A DNA stretch of 64,000 nt from Lishizhenia tianjinensis (lineage in GTDB: Bacteria; Bacteroidota; Bacteroidia; Flavobacteriales_D; Crocinitomicaceae): contig NZ_FPAS01000001.1 in the NCBI RefSeq assembly GCF_900116425.1, forward strand, positions 620,001 to 684,000, in the 5' to 3' direction. Positions 31,996 through 40,179 of this stretch are shown one piece after another. Positions within the stretch are counted from its first letter, which is position 1; each line of letters begins with the position of its first letter. The position numbers and the translations under genes were made by a program. The notes below the pieces were generated by a model, which was not told where the DNA came from, ran no database searches, and was given only the letters and a program-made list of their open reading frames with translations.

Positions 31996-34143
31996 TTAGT
32001 TCAAGGTTATTGATTTATTTACAACGCATCCGTTTAGATCTGTAAGTGAAACGGTCCAAACCCCAGGTGGAGATACTGTAATTATACTCGAAGTAGCCCC
32101 TGTTGACCAATTCAATGTACTATATTCTTGGTGTGGCACACTCAATTCAACATCAGAGATACAATCTGTAATTGTACTCACTTGAATGTTAGGTTCACCT
32201 AAATATTGATAAACCACACTTCCTTCATTGTTCAAGGTGTAATTATCAAATTCACCATTCGGTAAAGCTAGAGTCATAGTTAAATCATATCTTGTATTGG
32301 GACTAAAATTGTATTTACCCATATTCACTAATACGGTATCACCCGCTGGTAAAGATGTATAATTCCAAATAACAGAACTTTGTGTTCCAAAGGAATGGAT
32401 AACGAGCGCAAAAGAATCTATTTGAAAGGTCGAATAATTCGCTACTAATAATTGAATAGAATCAGCCTGCAAACATGAGCTATTACTCGGTTCAGCCGTA
32501 CTTATAAAGGCGATATCTCTTAAAGTTGTATAATCTAAATCAATTTCGTCGGCTCCTATATCAAACTCTAAAGGATTTCGTGGTTCACCGTCAAAGTCTT
32601 CTATTATTCCAGGATAAGAATATGCACTACCGTTAGCAATGACATGATTGTAAATATGTAAATCTATTGGCGAAATATAATTTGGGTTTAGATTCCATGA
32701 ACTAGAATCTTTTTGATAGCTACCTGTCCAATCTTGATAATTTACATAAATCTCACTCCAGTTATATTTAACCAGTGAGTCAGACGGACTATAATACATA
32801 TTGTGATGTGGATTAATCATTGATGTATCCGAAAGGAAGAATAGGTTTCCATATTCCTGAGACAATACCATATTATTGATGAAATCAATTTTCGATGAAG
32901 ACTGGAAGTGAAAAGCTTCTCCTATATCATTGTCAGCATCATATTGATACATACTATTATTGACTATGTTAATCGTGTCACTATTACTTATGTAGATAAC
33001 ATTACCATCACCTCGTAAAAAATTATTGGTTACCTCTATGTTGGAACATCCCACCATATACAAACTCAAATCACTCGAGCTTTCAATATTGTTCTTCGTG
33101 ATTATACTATTCAAACAAGTCATTACATCAAGGGTATGATTATCTGTAGGATAATCAATGTAATTACCTTCAATCAATAAATCTTTCATTAAAATAAATC
33201 TCATTTTAGAATTATGAAATCTATTATTAACTACTTCGACAAGTCCATTTGTATTTAAAGTAGCAGAACTATTTCCACCAAGCTTTAAAAGGGAACCGTC
33301 CGTAAAATTATTATTAAGGATTCTAACGTCATGAAAACTTGGTCCAGTACCTGCATAACCAGTTTGAAGTTCTGCATCTCTTATCCAACAGTTTTCTATG
33401 GTGAAATTTGAAACATTTTTAAGTTGAATACCAATTGAACCTGCATATGGATCAACTTTTATTTTTCTAAAAGTTATATTTGAAACAGCGTTAAACACTA
33501 AAGAAGGAGATGAATATATTTCTAAAGTAACTGCACTAGAATCTTGACTTGTTGACTGAAAAACCACAGGATTTGCAGCAGACATTCCTACATAGGAAGA
33601 TAAATTTAACTGACTCGTATTATAAATCCCATCCTCAATGTTAAAAGTTGTGGGACCACAAACACCGTAATCATTTAAATGATCAAAGGCATCATTAACA
33701 GTTGAAAAATCACATGTAGAACAACCAATAGTATAAATTCCAGATAACCGTGAATAGGTATACAAAACATACTGGTCGTTACTTGTTTGAACATCTAAAG
33801 TTGCATTGGGTAAACCGGTACTTAAGGAAATCATATTTTCTGGTAGAGAAAAAACGGAATAATTTCCCAAAGAAATATTTAACTGTTGACCCGCTGTAAT
33901 ACTTTGAACTATACTTGTTGAATCGACAAGGGTTCCATTTACATTAATATAAACGTAAAAACTATCCACCTGTTGAGTGCCAAAATTCTCTACAACAATT
34001 GATAAATTTGACAGATCTCCTGTGCAATCTACAGAATCCATGGCTGTTGCATCTACCACCCCTATATCAAAAGCTAGTGTATCAACAGATTTAAAAAATG
34101 TAAAAAATAGGAGAATTAAGAGTAGTATATTCTTATTGATCAT
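31996..34143 (-). CDS. Secreted right-handed beta-helix protein
   Basis: 715 aa with a signal peptide (MINKNILLLILLFFTFFKSV). Two CARDB/Ig-like segments (about 27-115 and 545-650) flank a parallel beta-helix (about 150-460) with serial phrases such as LVEVVNNRFHNSKMRFILMK, IEVTNNFLRGDGNVIYISNS and TINIVNNSMYQYD. This fold is found in polysaccharide-active enzymes and adhesins; no catalytic residues can be assigned. Unlike its neighbour it ends in an Ig-like strand set (TGATSSIITVSPPGVWTVSL) without a YPNP-type T9SS tail. The stop is 12 bp before the next gene's ATG, so they are co-transcribed. Confidence 0.75.
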   Translation of the reverse strand: MINKNILLLILLFFTFFKSVDTLAFDIGVVDATAMDSVDCTGDLSNLSIVVENFGTQQVDSFYVYINVNGTLVDSTSIVQSITAGQQLNISLGNYSVFSLPENMISLSTGLPNATLDVQTSNDQYVLYTYSRLSGIYTIGCSTCDFSTVNDAFDHLNDYGVCGPTTFNIEDGIYNTSQLNLSSYVGMSAANPVVFQSTSQDSSAVTLEIYSSPSLVFNAVSNITFRKIKVDPYAGSIGIQLKNVSNFTIENCWIRDAELQTGYAGTGPSFHDVRILNNNFTDGSLLKLGGNSSATLNTNGLVEVVNNRFHNSKMRFILMKDLLIEGNYIDYPTDNHTLDVMTCLNSIITKNNIESSSDLSLYMVGCSNIEVTNNFLRGDGNVIYISNSDTINIVNNSMYQYDADNDIGEAFHFQSSSKIDFINNMVLSQEYGNLFFLSDTSMINPHHNMYYSPSDSLVKYNWSEIYVNYQDWTGSYQKDSSSWNLNPNYISPIDLHIYNHVIANGSAYSYPGIIEDFDGEPRNPLEFDIGADEIDLDYTTLRDIAFISTAEPSNSSCLQADSIQLLVANYSTFQIDSFALVIHSFGTQSSVIWNYTSLPAGDTVLVNMGKYNFSPNTRYDLTMTLALPNGEFDNYTLNNEGSVVYQYLGEPNIQVSTITDCISDVELSVPHQEYSTLNWSTGATSSIITVSPPGVWTVSLTDLNGCVVNKSITLN

Positions 34144-34275
34144 TAGGTAATTTTGAAAAGTTTATTGATTTAAAATTAATGTAATTTCTGGAAACAGAGG
34201 TTGATGGATTCCGGAAAAACATGAAAGTAAATTGATATTGAAATAAATATCGAGAACTACGAGTTTTCTTATTGA

Positions 34276-34899
34276 TTATTTCAAACGATAAAAAGTGCCC
34301 TCTTCAGAAATATCCATTGCTACCAAATCCCAAGAGATAAAGAGGATAAGTAGTTTGTCTACCCTAGATTTTGGGAGTTCTGATTTTCTGTATAAACGAC
34401 TTAAAGTAGCGGGTTCTTCTTGTTTTATTACTTTCAAAAAGGCCAATTCTTCTTCGTCGAATTTTTCGGGTTTGGCGTGATTAAATTTCTTTTGTTTCCA
34501 GAGTCCAATCAATATTTTATTGGCCAATAAAGTGTGATCATCTCTACGGATGTAAGTTTTCCACACTCCGTTTTCATCTGGAGATTTGTGGGGTTTGTTC
34601 TCTGAAGGTGCAATGCGGATTTCAAGTACCAGTTTATGCTTGTCTTGCCAAACTTGAGATTCAAAAGGAATGGCTGGTTTACAGTACATTTCTGCAGCAC
34701 CCTGTATCATGTGGAATTCTTCTTCGGGGTGTATGCCCGTAACCTTTCCATTGTCTTTTACACCTATCAACAACCTTCCACCGTCTGTATTGGCAAAAGC
34801 GGTTAAAGTACGTGCAATTTTCTTGGCATCATCTATACGAAACTTAAAGTCCTGCTGCTGATGTTCACCCTCTCTGATATATGCCTTTAATGTATCCAA
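34276..34899 (-). CDS. AlbA_2 (Schlafen-like) ATP-binding domain protein
   Basis: 207 aa. Residues 5-130 are an AlbA_2 domain: EHQQQDFKFRIDDAKKIART, then LTAFANTDGGRLLIGVKDNG and VTGIHPEEEF, with a later YIRRDDHT. The C-terminal 60 residues look like a winged helix (EEPATLSRLYRKSELPKSRV, then LLILFISWDLVAMD). Such proteins are usually predicted DNA-binding regulators or nucleases of unknown specificity. The only possible start is a TTG at 34899, because the next in-frame Met is residue 63 and an in-frame stop, that of the upstream glycosyltransferase gene, lies one codon before it. Confidence 0.8.
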   Translation of the reverse strand: MDTLKAYIREGEHQQQDFKFRIDDAKKIARTLTAFANTDGGRLLIGVKDNGKVTGIHPEEEFHMIQGAAEMYCKPAIPFESQVWQDKHKLVLEIRIAPSENKPHKSPDENGVWKTYIRRDDHTLLANKILIGLWKQKKFNHAKPEKFDEEELAFLKVIKQEEPATLSRLYRKSELPKSRVDKLLILFISWDLVAMDISEEGTFYRLK

Positions 34900-34902
34900 T
34901 CT

Positions 34903-36021
34903 CTACAAATTCTTCGCAAACTCTACTATCTTCTTCCCCATGTTCTCCCAAGAATTCTCATCTTTCTCTGCTTGCATGTTGGCTACAAAACTCTCCATAT
35001 ATCCCTTTTCGAAATATTCTAGTATGCTCGCTTTTAGATTTTCTTGGGTTCTCTCTTTCACCAACAAACCTGTTTTCCCTTCTACGATACATTCACGCAA
35101 GCCTCCTACATCTGTAACAATAAGCGGTAAATTGAACTGATTCGCAATGAAGGAAATTCCAGATTGCGTAGCACTCTTGTAAGGTAAAATATTAACATCA
35201 GAGGCGCAGAAATAGTTCTTTACTTCACTATCCGGCACGTAGTCATTTATAAATCGAACACGCTTTGTTAAACTCGGATGTTTTAAAATTTCTCTGTACT
35301 CTGTATCATCACCGTAGACCTCCCCTACACAAAGCAAGGTGTAGTCTTCTGGTAACTCTTTCATGGTTTCAAGCAACAGCTTCAAACCTTTGTATTCTCT
35401 AATGATTCCAAAGAAAAGCAATACTTTATCTTCTTGAGGAATATCTAGTATTCTACGCGCTTCCTCCTTAGAAATAGGATCTCCAAAATGGGTATAGTCG
35501 GGGTGTTTTACAACCGTCGTTTTTGCAGTCGGGTGAAGTTTTTTAATATCGTCTTCTACCGCTTTTGACAGAGCTATTAAACCTGAATTTCGCTTTAAAA
35601 AGTACTTGGTGAAGGGTTTATCTATAATTTTCGTTTCGTGTGGAATGGCGTTGTGCACCACAGAAACTACTTTACATTTTTTCCTTACCAAACCTGCTAC
35701 CGTTCCTAAACTTGGTCCTACAAAAGGCATCCAATACCCGATAACCAAAAGGTCTGGATCGTAGGATTTAATGGCTTTGGCGGCAGAAAAGTAACTCAAG
35801 GGATTGACAGAATTCAACACCCTATCGTTTTCTATTTTCGTTGCATCATTACCTTCTTCTAAATACTGTGTAGTTCCTGGAAACAAGAAGTTTGGATACT
35901 GCAAGCTAAAGTTGAAGACCTTTACTTCATGGTGCATCATAAATGCTTTACACAAATCGTAGTTAAAGTGAGCTATTCCACCTCTATACGGGTAGAATAC
36001 AGATAAATATGCAATTTTCAT
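34903..36021 (-). CDS. Glycosyltransferase family 4-type protein
   Basis: 372 aa, GT-B fold. N-terminal domain begins MKIAYLSVFYPYRGGIAHFN, with the GG loop that contacts the nucleotide sugar. The C-terminal GT1-type domain (from about 185) has VLLFFGIIREYKGLKLLLET, LLCVGEVYGDD, then NILPYKSATQSGISFIAN with FNLPLIVTDVGGLRE, which hold the expected E/G donor-binding residues. It should transfer a sugar from a nucleotide donor during cell-surface polysaccharide or LPS assembly. It sits 7 bp downstream of a GT9 gene in the same direction. Confidence 0.88.
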   Translation of the reverse strand: MKIAYLSVFYPYRGGIAHFNYDLCKAFMMHHEVKVFNFSLQYPNFLFPGTTQYLEEGNDATKIENDRVLNSVNPLSYFSAAKAIKSYDPDLLVIGYWMPFVGPSLGTVAGLVRKKCKVVSVVHNAIPHETKIIDKPFTKYFLKRNSGLIALSKAVEDDIKKLHPTAKTTVVKHPDYTHFGDPISKEEARRILDIPQEDKVLLFFGIIREYKGLKLLLETMKELPEDYTLLCVGEVYGDDTEYREILKHPSLTKRVRFINDYVPDSEVKNYFCASDVNILPYKSATQSGISFIANQFNLPLIVTDVGGLRECIVEGKTGLLVKERTQENLKASILEYFEKGYMESFVANMQAEKDENSWENMGKKIVEFAKNL

Positions 36022-36028
36022 TTTCGTC

Positions 36029-37129
36029 TTACGCCGTAACTTCGGCTAATTTATTCACGTTTGTAGCTATTTCCTCTACAGAAATATCTTTCATACAACT
36101 TCTCTCTCTCGAACAAGTTACTCCATAGAAGCAATCACATGAAGAACTTGGTTCAACAATAACCCCACGCTTGTACAATTCAAATTCGTGTTTGTTAAAG
36201 ATGTTGTTCATCAATACCATTTTCTTTTGTAAAGCCGTAGCGATGTGCATCATCATAGATACTTGCGTTACCACCACGTCAACATTGGCGCTAAGGGCAA
36301 TGAATTCTTCCAAAGAGAAATGACCGGCATAATGAGCTCCAGACTCGCTGGCGATTTGTTTGTTTTGCTCATCTTCTTGTGATCCACCGAGCAACAACAC
36401 AAAGTAACCCTGTTCTCTTAAATTCTTGGCTAATTCAACCCAGTAAGCAATAGGCCACAAACGCGTTTTCCAGCGCGGACCACAGCCCGTGTTTAAACCT
36501 ATGATCGTTTTTCCTTCTTTGATTTCATTGAAATTGGTGTTCCATTTATTCACCAAAGCATGATTTAAGTTGATTTCATACTCCTGATAATCAAACTTCA
36601 ATTCACAGATGTTAAAGATTTCCTCTAAGTAACTTTTCGTATTTAATTGAGAAATTCCATCGTCAACCCCAGTTAAAATTTTCTCTTGCGCATGTGCATT
36701 GTAACCATCAATTTGATTTCCATTCATATAAAAACCAAACTTCTCAGGGGCTTTAACGTGGGTAGCCAGTAAACAAGCTTCCTTTTCTTTATCTAAATTG
36801 ATAACAATATCAAACTCACTGAACTGTAAAATTGAGAAATTGAGTCCATTAAAAGGAATTACCTTTTGGGCTCTAGTGTTTTCTATGATTGCTGGAGAAT
36901 GTGTAATCCAAGTAAAGTGACAGGTTCCATACTTTTCCTCTAAGGCCTTCATCAAAGGAGTTGTACGAATAACATCTCCCAAAGCACCTAGTTTTACGAT
37001 TAAAACACGCTTTTGAATAGGTTTGTAAACACTACAATCTATACATGAAACTCCTTGTTCTTTGTGCGGTTTACAGGGCAATTCTTGTTTGAAATACAAA
37101 CAGTCGAATTTGATATCAGAATAATTCAT
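36029..37129 (-). CDS. Glycosyltransferase family 9 (heptosyltransferase-like) with terminal Cys clusters
   Basis: 366 aa. The GT9 core begins at about residue 41 (RVLIVKLGALGDVIRTTPLM) and includes TIIGLNTGCGPRWKTRLWP and YFVLLLGGSQEDEQNKQIA, typical of heptosyltransferases that build LPS core or related glycans. Unusually, the core is preceded by a Cys-rich extension (Cys10, 19, 29, 32) and followed by a second cluster near the end (Cys331, 333, 339, 345; CDCFYGVTC...C). Eight Cys in two terminal clusters suggest a metal or disulfide site joining the two ends. It lies in a run of - strand glycan genes. Confidence 0.85.
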   Translation of the reverse strand: MNYSDIKFDCLYFKQELPCKPHKEQGVSCIDCSVYKPIQKRVLIVKLGALGDVIRTTPLMKALEEKYGTCHFTWITHSPAIIENTRAQKVIPFNGLNFSILQFSEFDIVINLDKEKEACLLATHVKAPEKFGFYMNGNQIDGYNAHAQEKILTGVDDGISQLNTKSYLEEIFNICELKFDYQEYEINLNHALVNKWNTNFNEIKEGKTIIGLNTGCGPRWKTRLWPIAYWVELAKNLREQGYFVLLLGGSQEDEQNKQIASESGAHYAGHFSLEEFIALSANVDVVVTQVSMMMHIATALQKKMVLMNNIFNKHEFELYKRGVIVEPSSSCDCFYGVTCSRERSCMKDISVEEIATNVNKLAEVTA

Positions 37130-37170
37130 TAAATACGTTTGGGTATGTAGTTTCGGTAAATATAAAAAAG

Positions 37171-37842
37171 CTATTCAATTCCGAAATCTGTAAGGGTTAG
37201 AAATTCCTCTATTCCCGTTTCTATTACGGTAGAATCCTCTCCTAAAATTCTTAAATCTTGGTAATATTTTTTAACCATCCCCACTCCTTTGGCATACACC
37301 TCGTAGCTGCGTTCATGATCATAAAAAGTAAAGTACTCGTTTTTTATAACGGCAACCGTTGTATCTAAAGCAATCCCGTTTATAGTTCTAGAAGCCCCGA
37401 TGGAAGCATATCTACAATTGATTTCTTCTTGGGTATTGTAGGCGTTTTCGTCCCACGTTTTATCTTCGGTTACCGCGAAAACAAGTTTTATTCTTCGTTG
37501 GTTCTCTTCAACTAGCTCGGCTTTACCTCCATCAATTATCGCGGTATACAGATCTTTAAACTCCCACTCTTGCGTAGCGTCATTCCATAAAAAACGCGTA
37601 AATTCTCTGGCCGTTCTTCCGGAGTTATCAATATAATCTTTGCCTACTAGGGTTTTCAATTTATAAAAAGTGGTGTCGTGTGCGGGTACAAGGTTCTTAT
37701 CATGGAAAATGTACATTCCATCATAAACAACAAAACGACCTTCTTGAAGGCCGAAATAGTCGTATCCAAAATCTATGGTTGTAGCTTCTTTTTTACAAGA
37801 AAATAAAAGCAAAGGTAAAATGAGGTAACGTAAGAATTTCAT
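37171..37842 (-). CDS. Hypothetical lipoprotein
   Basis: 223 aa with a lipobox (LLFSC then KKEAT). The mature protein begins IDFGYDYFGLQEGRFVVYDG, a start shared by a group of Bacteroidota lipoproteins of unknown function, and continues with beta-strand patterns and an EEINCRYASIG segment. No enzyme motif. It sits between the YwqK-like gene and the GT9 gene with about 40-bp spacers, so it may be part of the same envelope-glycan transcript. Function unknown. Confidence 0.6.
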   Translation of the reverse strand: MKFLRYLILPLLLFSCKKEATTIDFGYDYFGLQEGRFVVYDGMYIFHDKNLVPAHDTTFYKLKTLVGKDYIDNSGRTAREFTRFLWNDATQEWEFKDLYTAIIDGGKAELVEENQRRIKLVFAVTEDKTWDENAYNTQEEINCRYASIGASRTINGIALDTTVAVIKNEYFTFYDHERSYEVYAKGVGMVKKYYQDLRILGEDSTVIETGIEEFLTLTDFGIE

Positions 37843-37882
37843 AGTGCTTTAAAGATAAAGCTAATTTTGAAATAACACCTGT

Positions 37883-38638
37883 CTAGTCGTTGGGATTCAC
37901 ACCTTTTTCTTTAAGCTTTGCCATGTATTTATCCAAGGCTTCACCTTTTAATTCTTTACCGTGAACGTAATATTTACTACCGATAACCAAACCTTTTGCA
38001 TCAAAGGTCTGTTGCCAGCCATGGTACTTATCCATTTTATATCTGTAAGTAAACTGTAAATTCCCAGATGGTGTATACATTTTGAAAACTCCGTTGCGTT
38101 TTCCATCGGTGTAATTCCCAGATTCCTTCAGTACACCGTTGTCAAAATAAGCCTTCATTGGTCCATCCAACACACCATTTTTATAGGTAATGGTTTTGGC
38201 TACCTGCGTGGTTGGCTTACCCAATTCTTGCGGTACATAATAGATGGTTTTCACCCCATGTAAAACGCCATTCTTATAGGTCTCTTTTAAACTCAACCTC
38301 TCAGATGTTCCATAGTAATTCCAAACTGAATCCTTTTTTTGATCTCTGTAGATACCGTAAGACATCATTTTACCATTTTCGTGATAAGTATAAGCCACAG
38401 ATCGATTAGAGTTTTCATCGTGTATGATGATGGCTTTAATTTCATTGTTTGGGTACCAGTAAATGAATTTCCCTACGGGTTTGTCATTTTTAAACTGCCC
38501 CTTGTACATGTAAACAGTTTTGTTTTCGTATTTCTTCCCCCATTCTCCTTGCTTTCTACCTTGAGCATCCACTTTATTGGGTTGCGCAAATAGAACACCT
38601 GAGATGATTAAAAACGTGAAAAATAAAATGTTACGCAT
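37883..38638 (-). CDS. Exported YwqK/MORN-like repeat protein
   Basis: 251 aa with a signal peptide (MRNILFFTFLIISGVLFAQP). The body consists of repeated MORN-type units (GQFKNDKPVGKFIYWYPNNE, YTYHENGKMMSYGIYRDQKK, YKNGVLHGVKTIYY, YFDNGVLKESGNYTDGKRNG, MYTPSGNLQFTY), as in the YwqK family labelled toxin-antitoxin system antitoxin. In Bacteroidota these are usually exported and not part of a toxin pair; none is visible here. The start overlaps the upstream HAD phosphatase gene by 8 bp. Confidence 0.8.
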   Translation of the reverse strand: MRNILFFTFLIISGVLFAQPNKVDAQGRKQGEWGKKYENKTVYMYKGQFKNDKPVGKFIYWYPNNEIKAIIIHDENSNRSVAYTYHENGKMMSYGIYRDQKKDSVWNYYGTSERLSLKETYKNGVLHGVKTIYYVPQELGKPTTQVAKTITYKNGVLDGPMKAYFDNGVLKESGNYTDGKRNGVFKMYTPSGNLQFTYRYKMDKYHGWQQTFDAKGLVIGSKYYVHGKELKGEALDKYMAKLKEKGVNPND

Positions 38639-39173
38639 TGTGTTGAATGTTTTTTGCTAATTCTAATAAACTGTTGAATTCAAAGTCGGCTTGCTCGCTT
38701 ACTTCTTCCTTGGATTTAATAAGAACAGTTGTCATGCCAAGTTTTTTCCCGAATTGAATATCACCATTGGTATCTCCTACCATGATGGATTTTTTAAAAT
38801 CAATTTCTGGAAACATCTCTTGCGCCCAATAGCCCATCGTAGGATTGGGTTTTCTTGAATTGTTCTCTTGTGTTTTTAAATCTGCAGAATAGAATACGTG
38901 ATCAATTTTTGCGCCTGCCTTCTCTACTTCTTCAAGCATATAAGTATGAACCTCTGAAAGGTTACGAGCTGTCATTATTCCCTTCCCTACACCTTGTTGA
39001 TTGGTTACCACAACTACTCTTTGAAAGAGTTGACTAAATGCAAGCAAGGCCTCTAATGCTCCTTCTTCAAAAAAGAAATCTTCCGGTTTTTCTATATAAC
39101 CGTCAAAATTACGCTGATTGATTACACCGTCTCTGTCTAAAAATAAGGTCCAATCTTTCGAACAAGTAATCAT
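38631..39173 (-). CDS. HAD-IIIA phosphatase, GmhB-like
   Basis: 180 aa. The HAD motif I FLDRDGVIN (nucleophile Asp13, acid Asp15) near the N-terminus, the motif II region VVVTNQQGVGKGIMT, and motif III/IV PNPTMGYWAQEMF with MVGDTNGDIQFGKKLGM identify the HisB-N/GmhB group. GmhB removes a phosphate from D-glycero-D-manno-heptose 1,7-bisphosphate in ADP-heptose synthesis; neighbouring GT9 and GT2 genes make this substrate plausible. The usual zinc-loop Cys residues of GmhB are not evident, so the exact substrate is uncertain. It overlaps the GT2 gene by one base. Confidence 0.8.
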   Translation of the reverse strand: MITCSKDWTLFLDRDGVINQRNFDGYIEKPEDFFFEEGALEALLAFSQLFQRVVVVTNQQGVGKGIMTARNLSEVHTYMLEEVEKAGAKIDHVFYSADLKTQENNSRKPNPTMGYWAQEMFPEIDFKKSIMVGDTNGDIQFGKKLGMTTVLIKSKEEVSEQADFEFNSLLELAKNIQHNA

Positions 39174-40123
39174 TAAACTTCCTTTTCTATTAAATAGATA
39201 TTACGTGTAGATGAGTTTCGACCAATGAGTTCTGCAATAAAACCTGTTAAGAAGAATTGACAACCAATTATCATCGCAGCGAGAGCTAAGAAAAACTCTG
39301 TTTTGCGTGCCAACAATGTTCCTGATGGATCAATAAACACCTTCATAAAAGCCAAGTATAAAGCAAAGGCAAATCCTATGATGAACAATAAGGTTCCTAT
39401 AGCTCCGAAAAAGTGCATGGGTTTCTTTCCGAATTTCCCCATGAACACAACAGTAAGTAAATCTAAAGGTCCGTTTACAAAGCGGTTTAAACCAAACTTA
39501 GTTGTTCCATATTTTCTAGCTTGGTGCTCTACCACCTTCTCGCCTATTTTGTTGAAACCAGCGAATTTTGCTAGTGGTGGAATGTAACGGTGCATATCAC
39601 CATACACTTCTATACTTTTAACAACGGCTAATTTGTAAGCTTTCAAACCACAGTTAAAATCGTGCAAATAAATACCGGTTAACTTACGAGCTGCCCAGTT
39701 GTATAATTTGGTAGGTATAGTCTTCGAAATTGGATCGTAACGTTTTTTCTTCCATCCTGAAACCACATCAAAATCGTCTTCTGTGATCATGCGGTAAAGT
39801 TCTGGAATTTCTTCGGGTGAATCTTGAAGGTCGGCATCCATAGTGATTACAACATCACCTACAACCGCTTCAAAACCTTTTTGCAATGCCGCCGACTTCC
39901 CGTAATTACGTTGGAATTTGATTCCTCTTACGTTATCGTCTTGCGCTCTGAGTTCTTCAACAACTTTCCAAGATCCATCTTTAGAACCATCATCAACAAA
40001 CATCACCTCATAGGTGAACTTGTTATCGTTCATTACGCGAACAATCCATTTGTGTAATTCTGGTAAAGATTCCACCTCGTTATAGAGCGGAACTACGATT
40101 GATATTTGCTTCGAAGTACTCAT
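39173..40123 (-). CDS. Family 2 glycosyltransferase, polyprenyl-phosphate sugar synthase type
   Basis: 316 aa. GT-A domain with ISIVVPLYNEVESLPELHKW, EVMFVDDGSKDGSWKVVEEL, DVVITMDADLQDSPEEIPEL (the DXD-type metal site) and LHDFNCGLKAY, the layout of dolichyl/undecaprenyl-phosphate mannosyl- or glucosyltransferases (DPM1/GtrB-like). Two C-terminal transmembrane helices (about 233-258 and 272-297) anchor it in the inner membrane. It would load a sugar onto a lipid carrier for surface-glycan synthesis. First gene of the cluster, with a promoter element directly upstream. Confidence 0.9.
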   Translation of the reverse strand: MSTSKQISIVVPLYNEVESLPELHKWIVRVMNDNKFTYEVMFVDDGSKDGSWKVVEELRAQDDNVRGIKFQRNYGKSAALQKGFEAVVGDVVITMDADLQDSPEEIPELYRMITEDDFDVVSGWKKKRYDPISKTIPTKLYNWAARKLTGIYLHDFNCGLKAYKLAVVKSIEVYGDMHRYIPPLAKFAGFNKIGEKVVEHQARKYGTTKFGLNRFVNGPLDLLTVVFMGKFGKKPMHFFGAIGTLLFIIGFAFALYLAFMKVFIDPSGTLLARKTEFFLALAAMIIGCQFFLTGFIAELIGRNSSTRNIYLIEKEV

Positions 40124-40130
40124 ACGGAAA

Positions 40131-40138
40131 CAAAGATA
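40131..40138 (-). promoter_or_regulatory. -7 element of the glycan cluster
   Basis: TATCTTTG on the - strand matches TAnnTTTG and ends 7 bases before the GT2 ATG, so the leader would be only a few bases or absent. A TTG at -33 is not evident. Confidence 0.4.
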
Positions 40139-40179
40139 AAAATGTAAATGAAAAAACTTCTTTTCTACTCAGGCTTATC

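Noticed and set aside
37883-38638. Toxin-antitoxin antitoxin (YwqK annotation)
   Set aside because: The protein has a signal peptide and no toxin gene beside it; the usual database label is probably misleading here.
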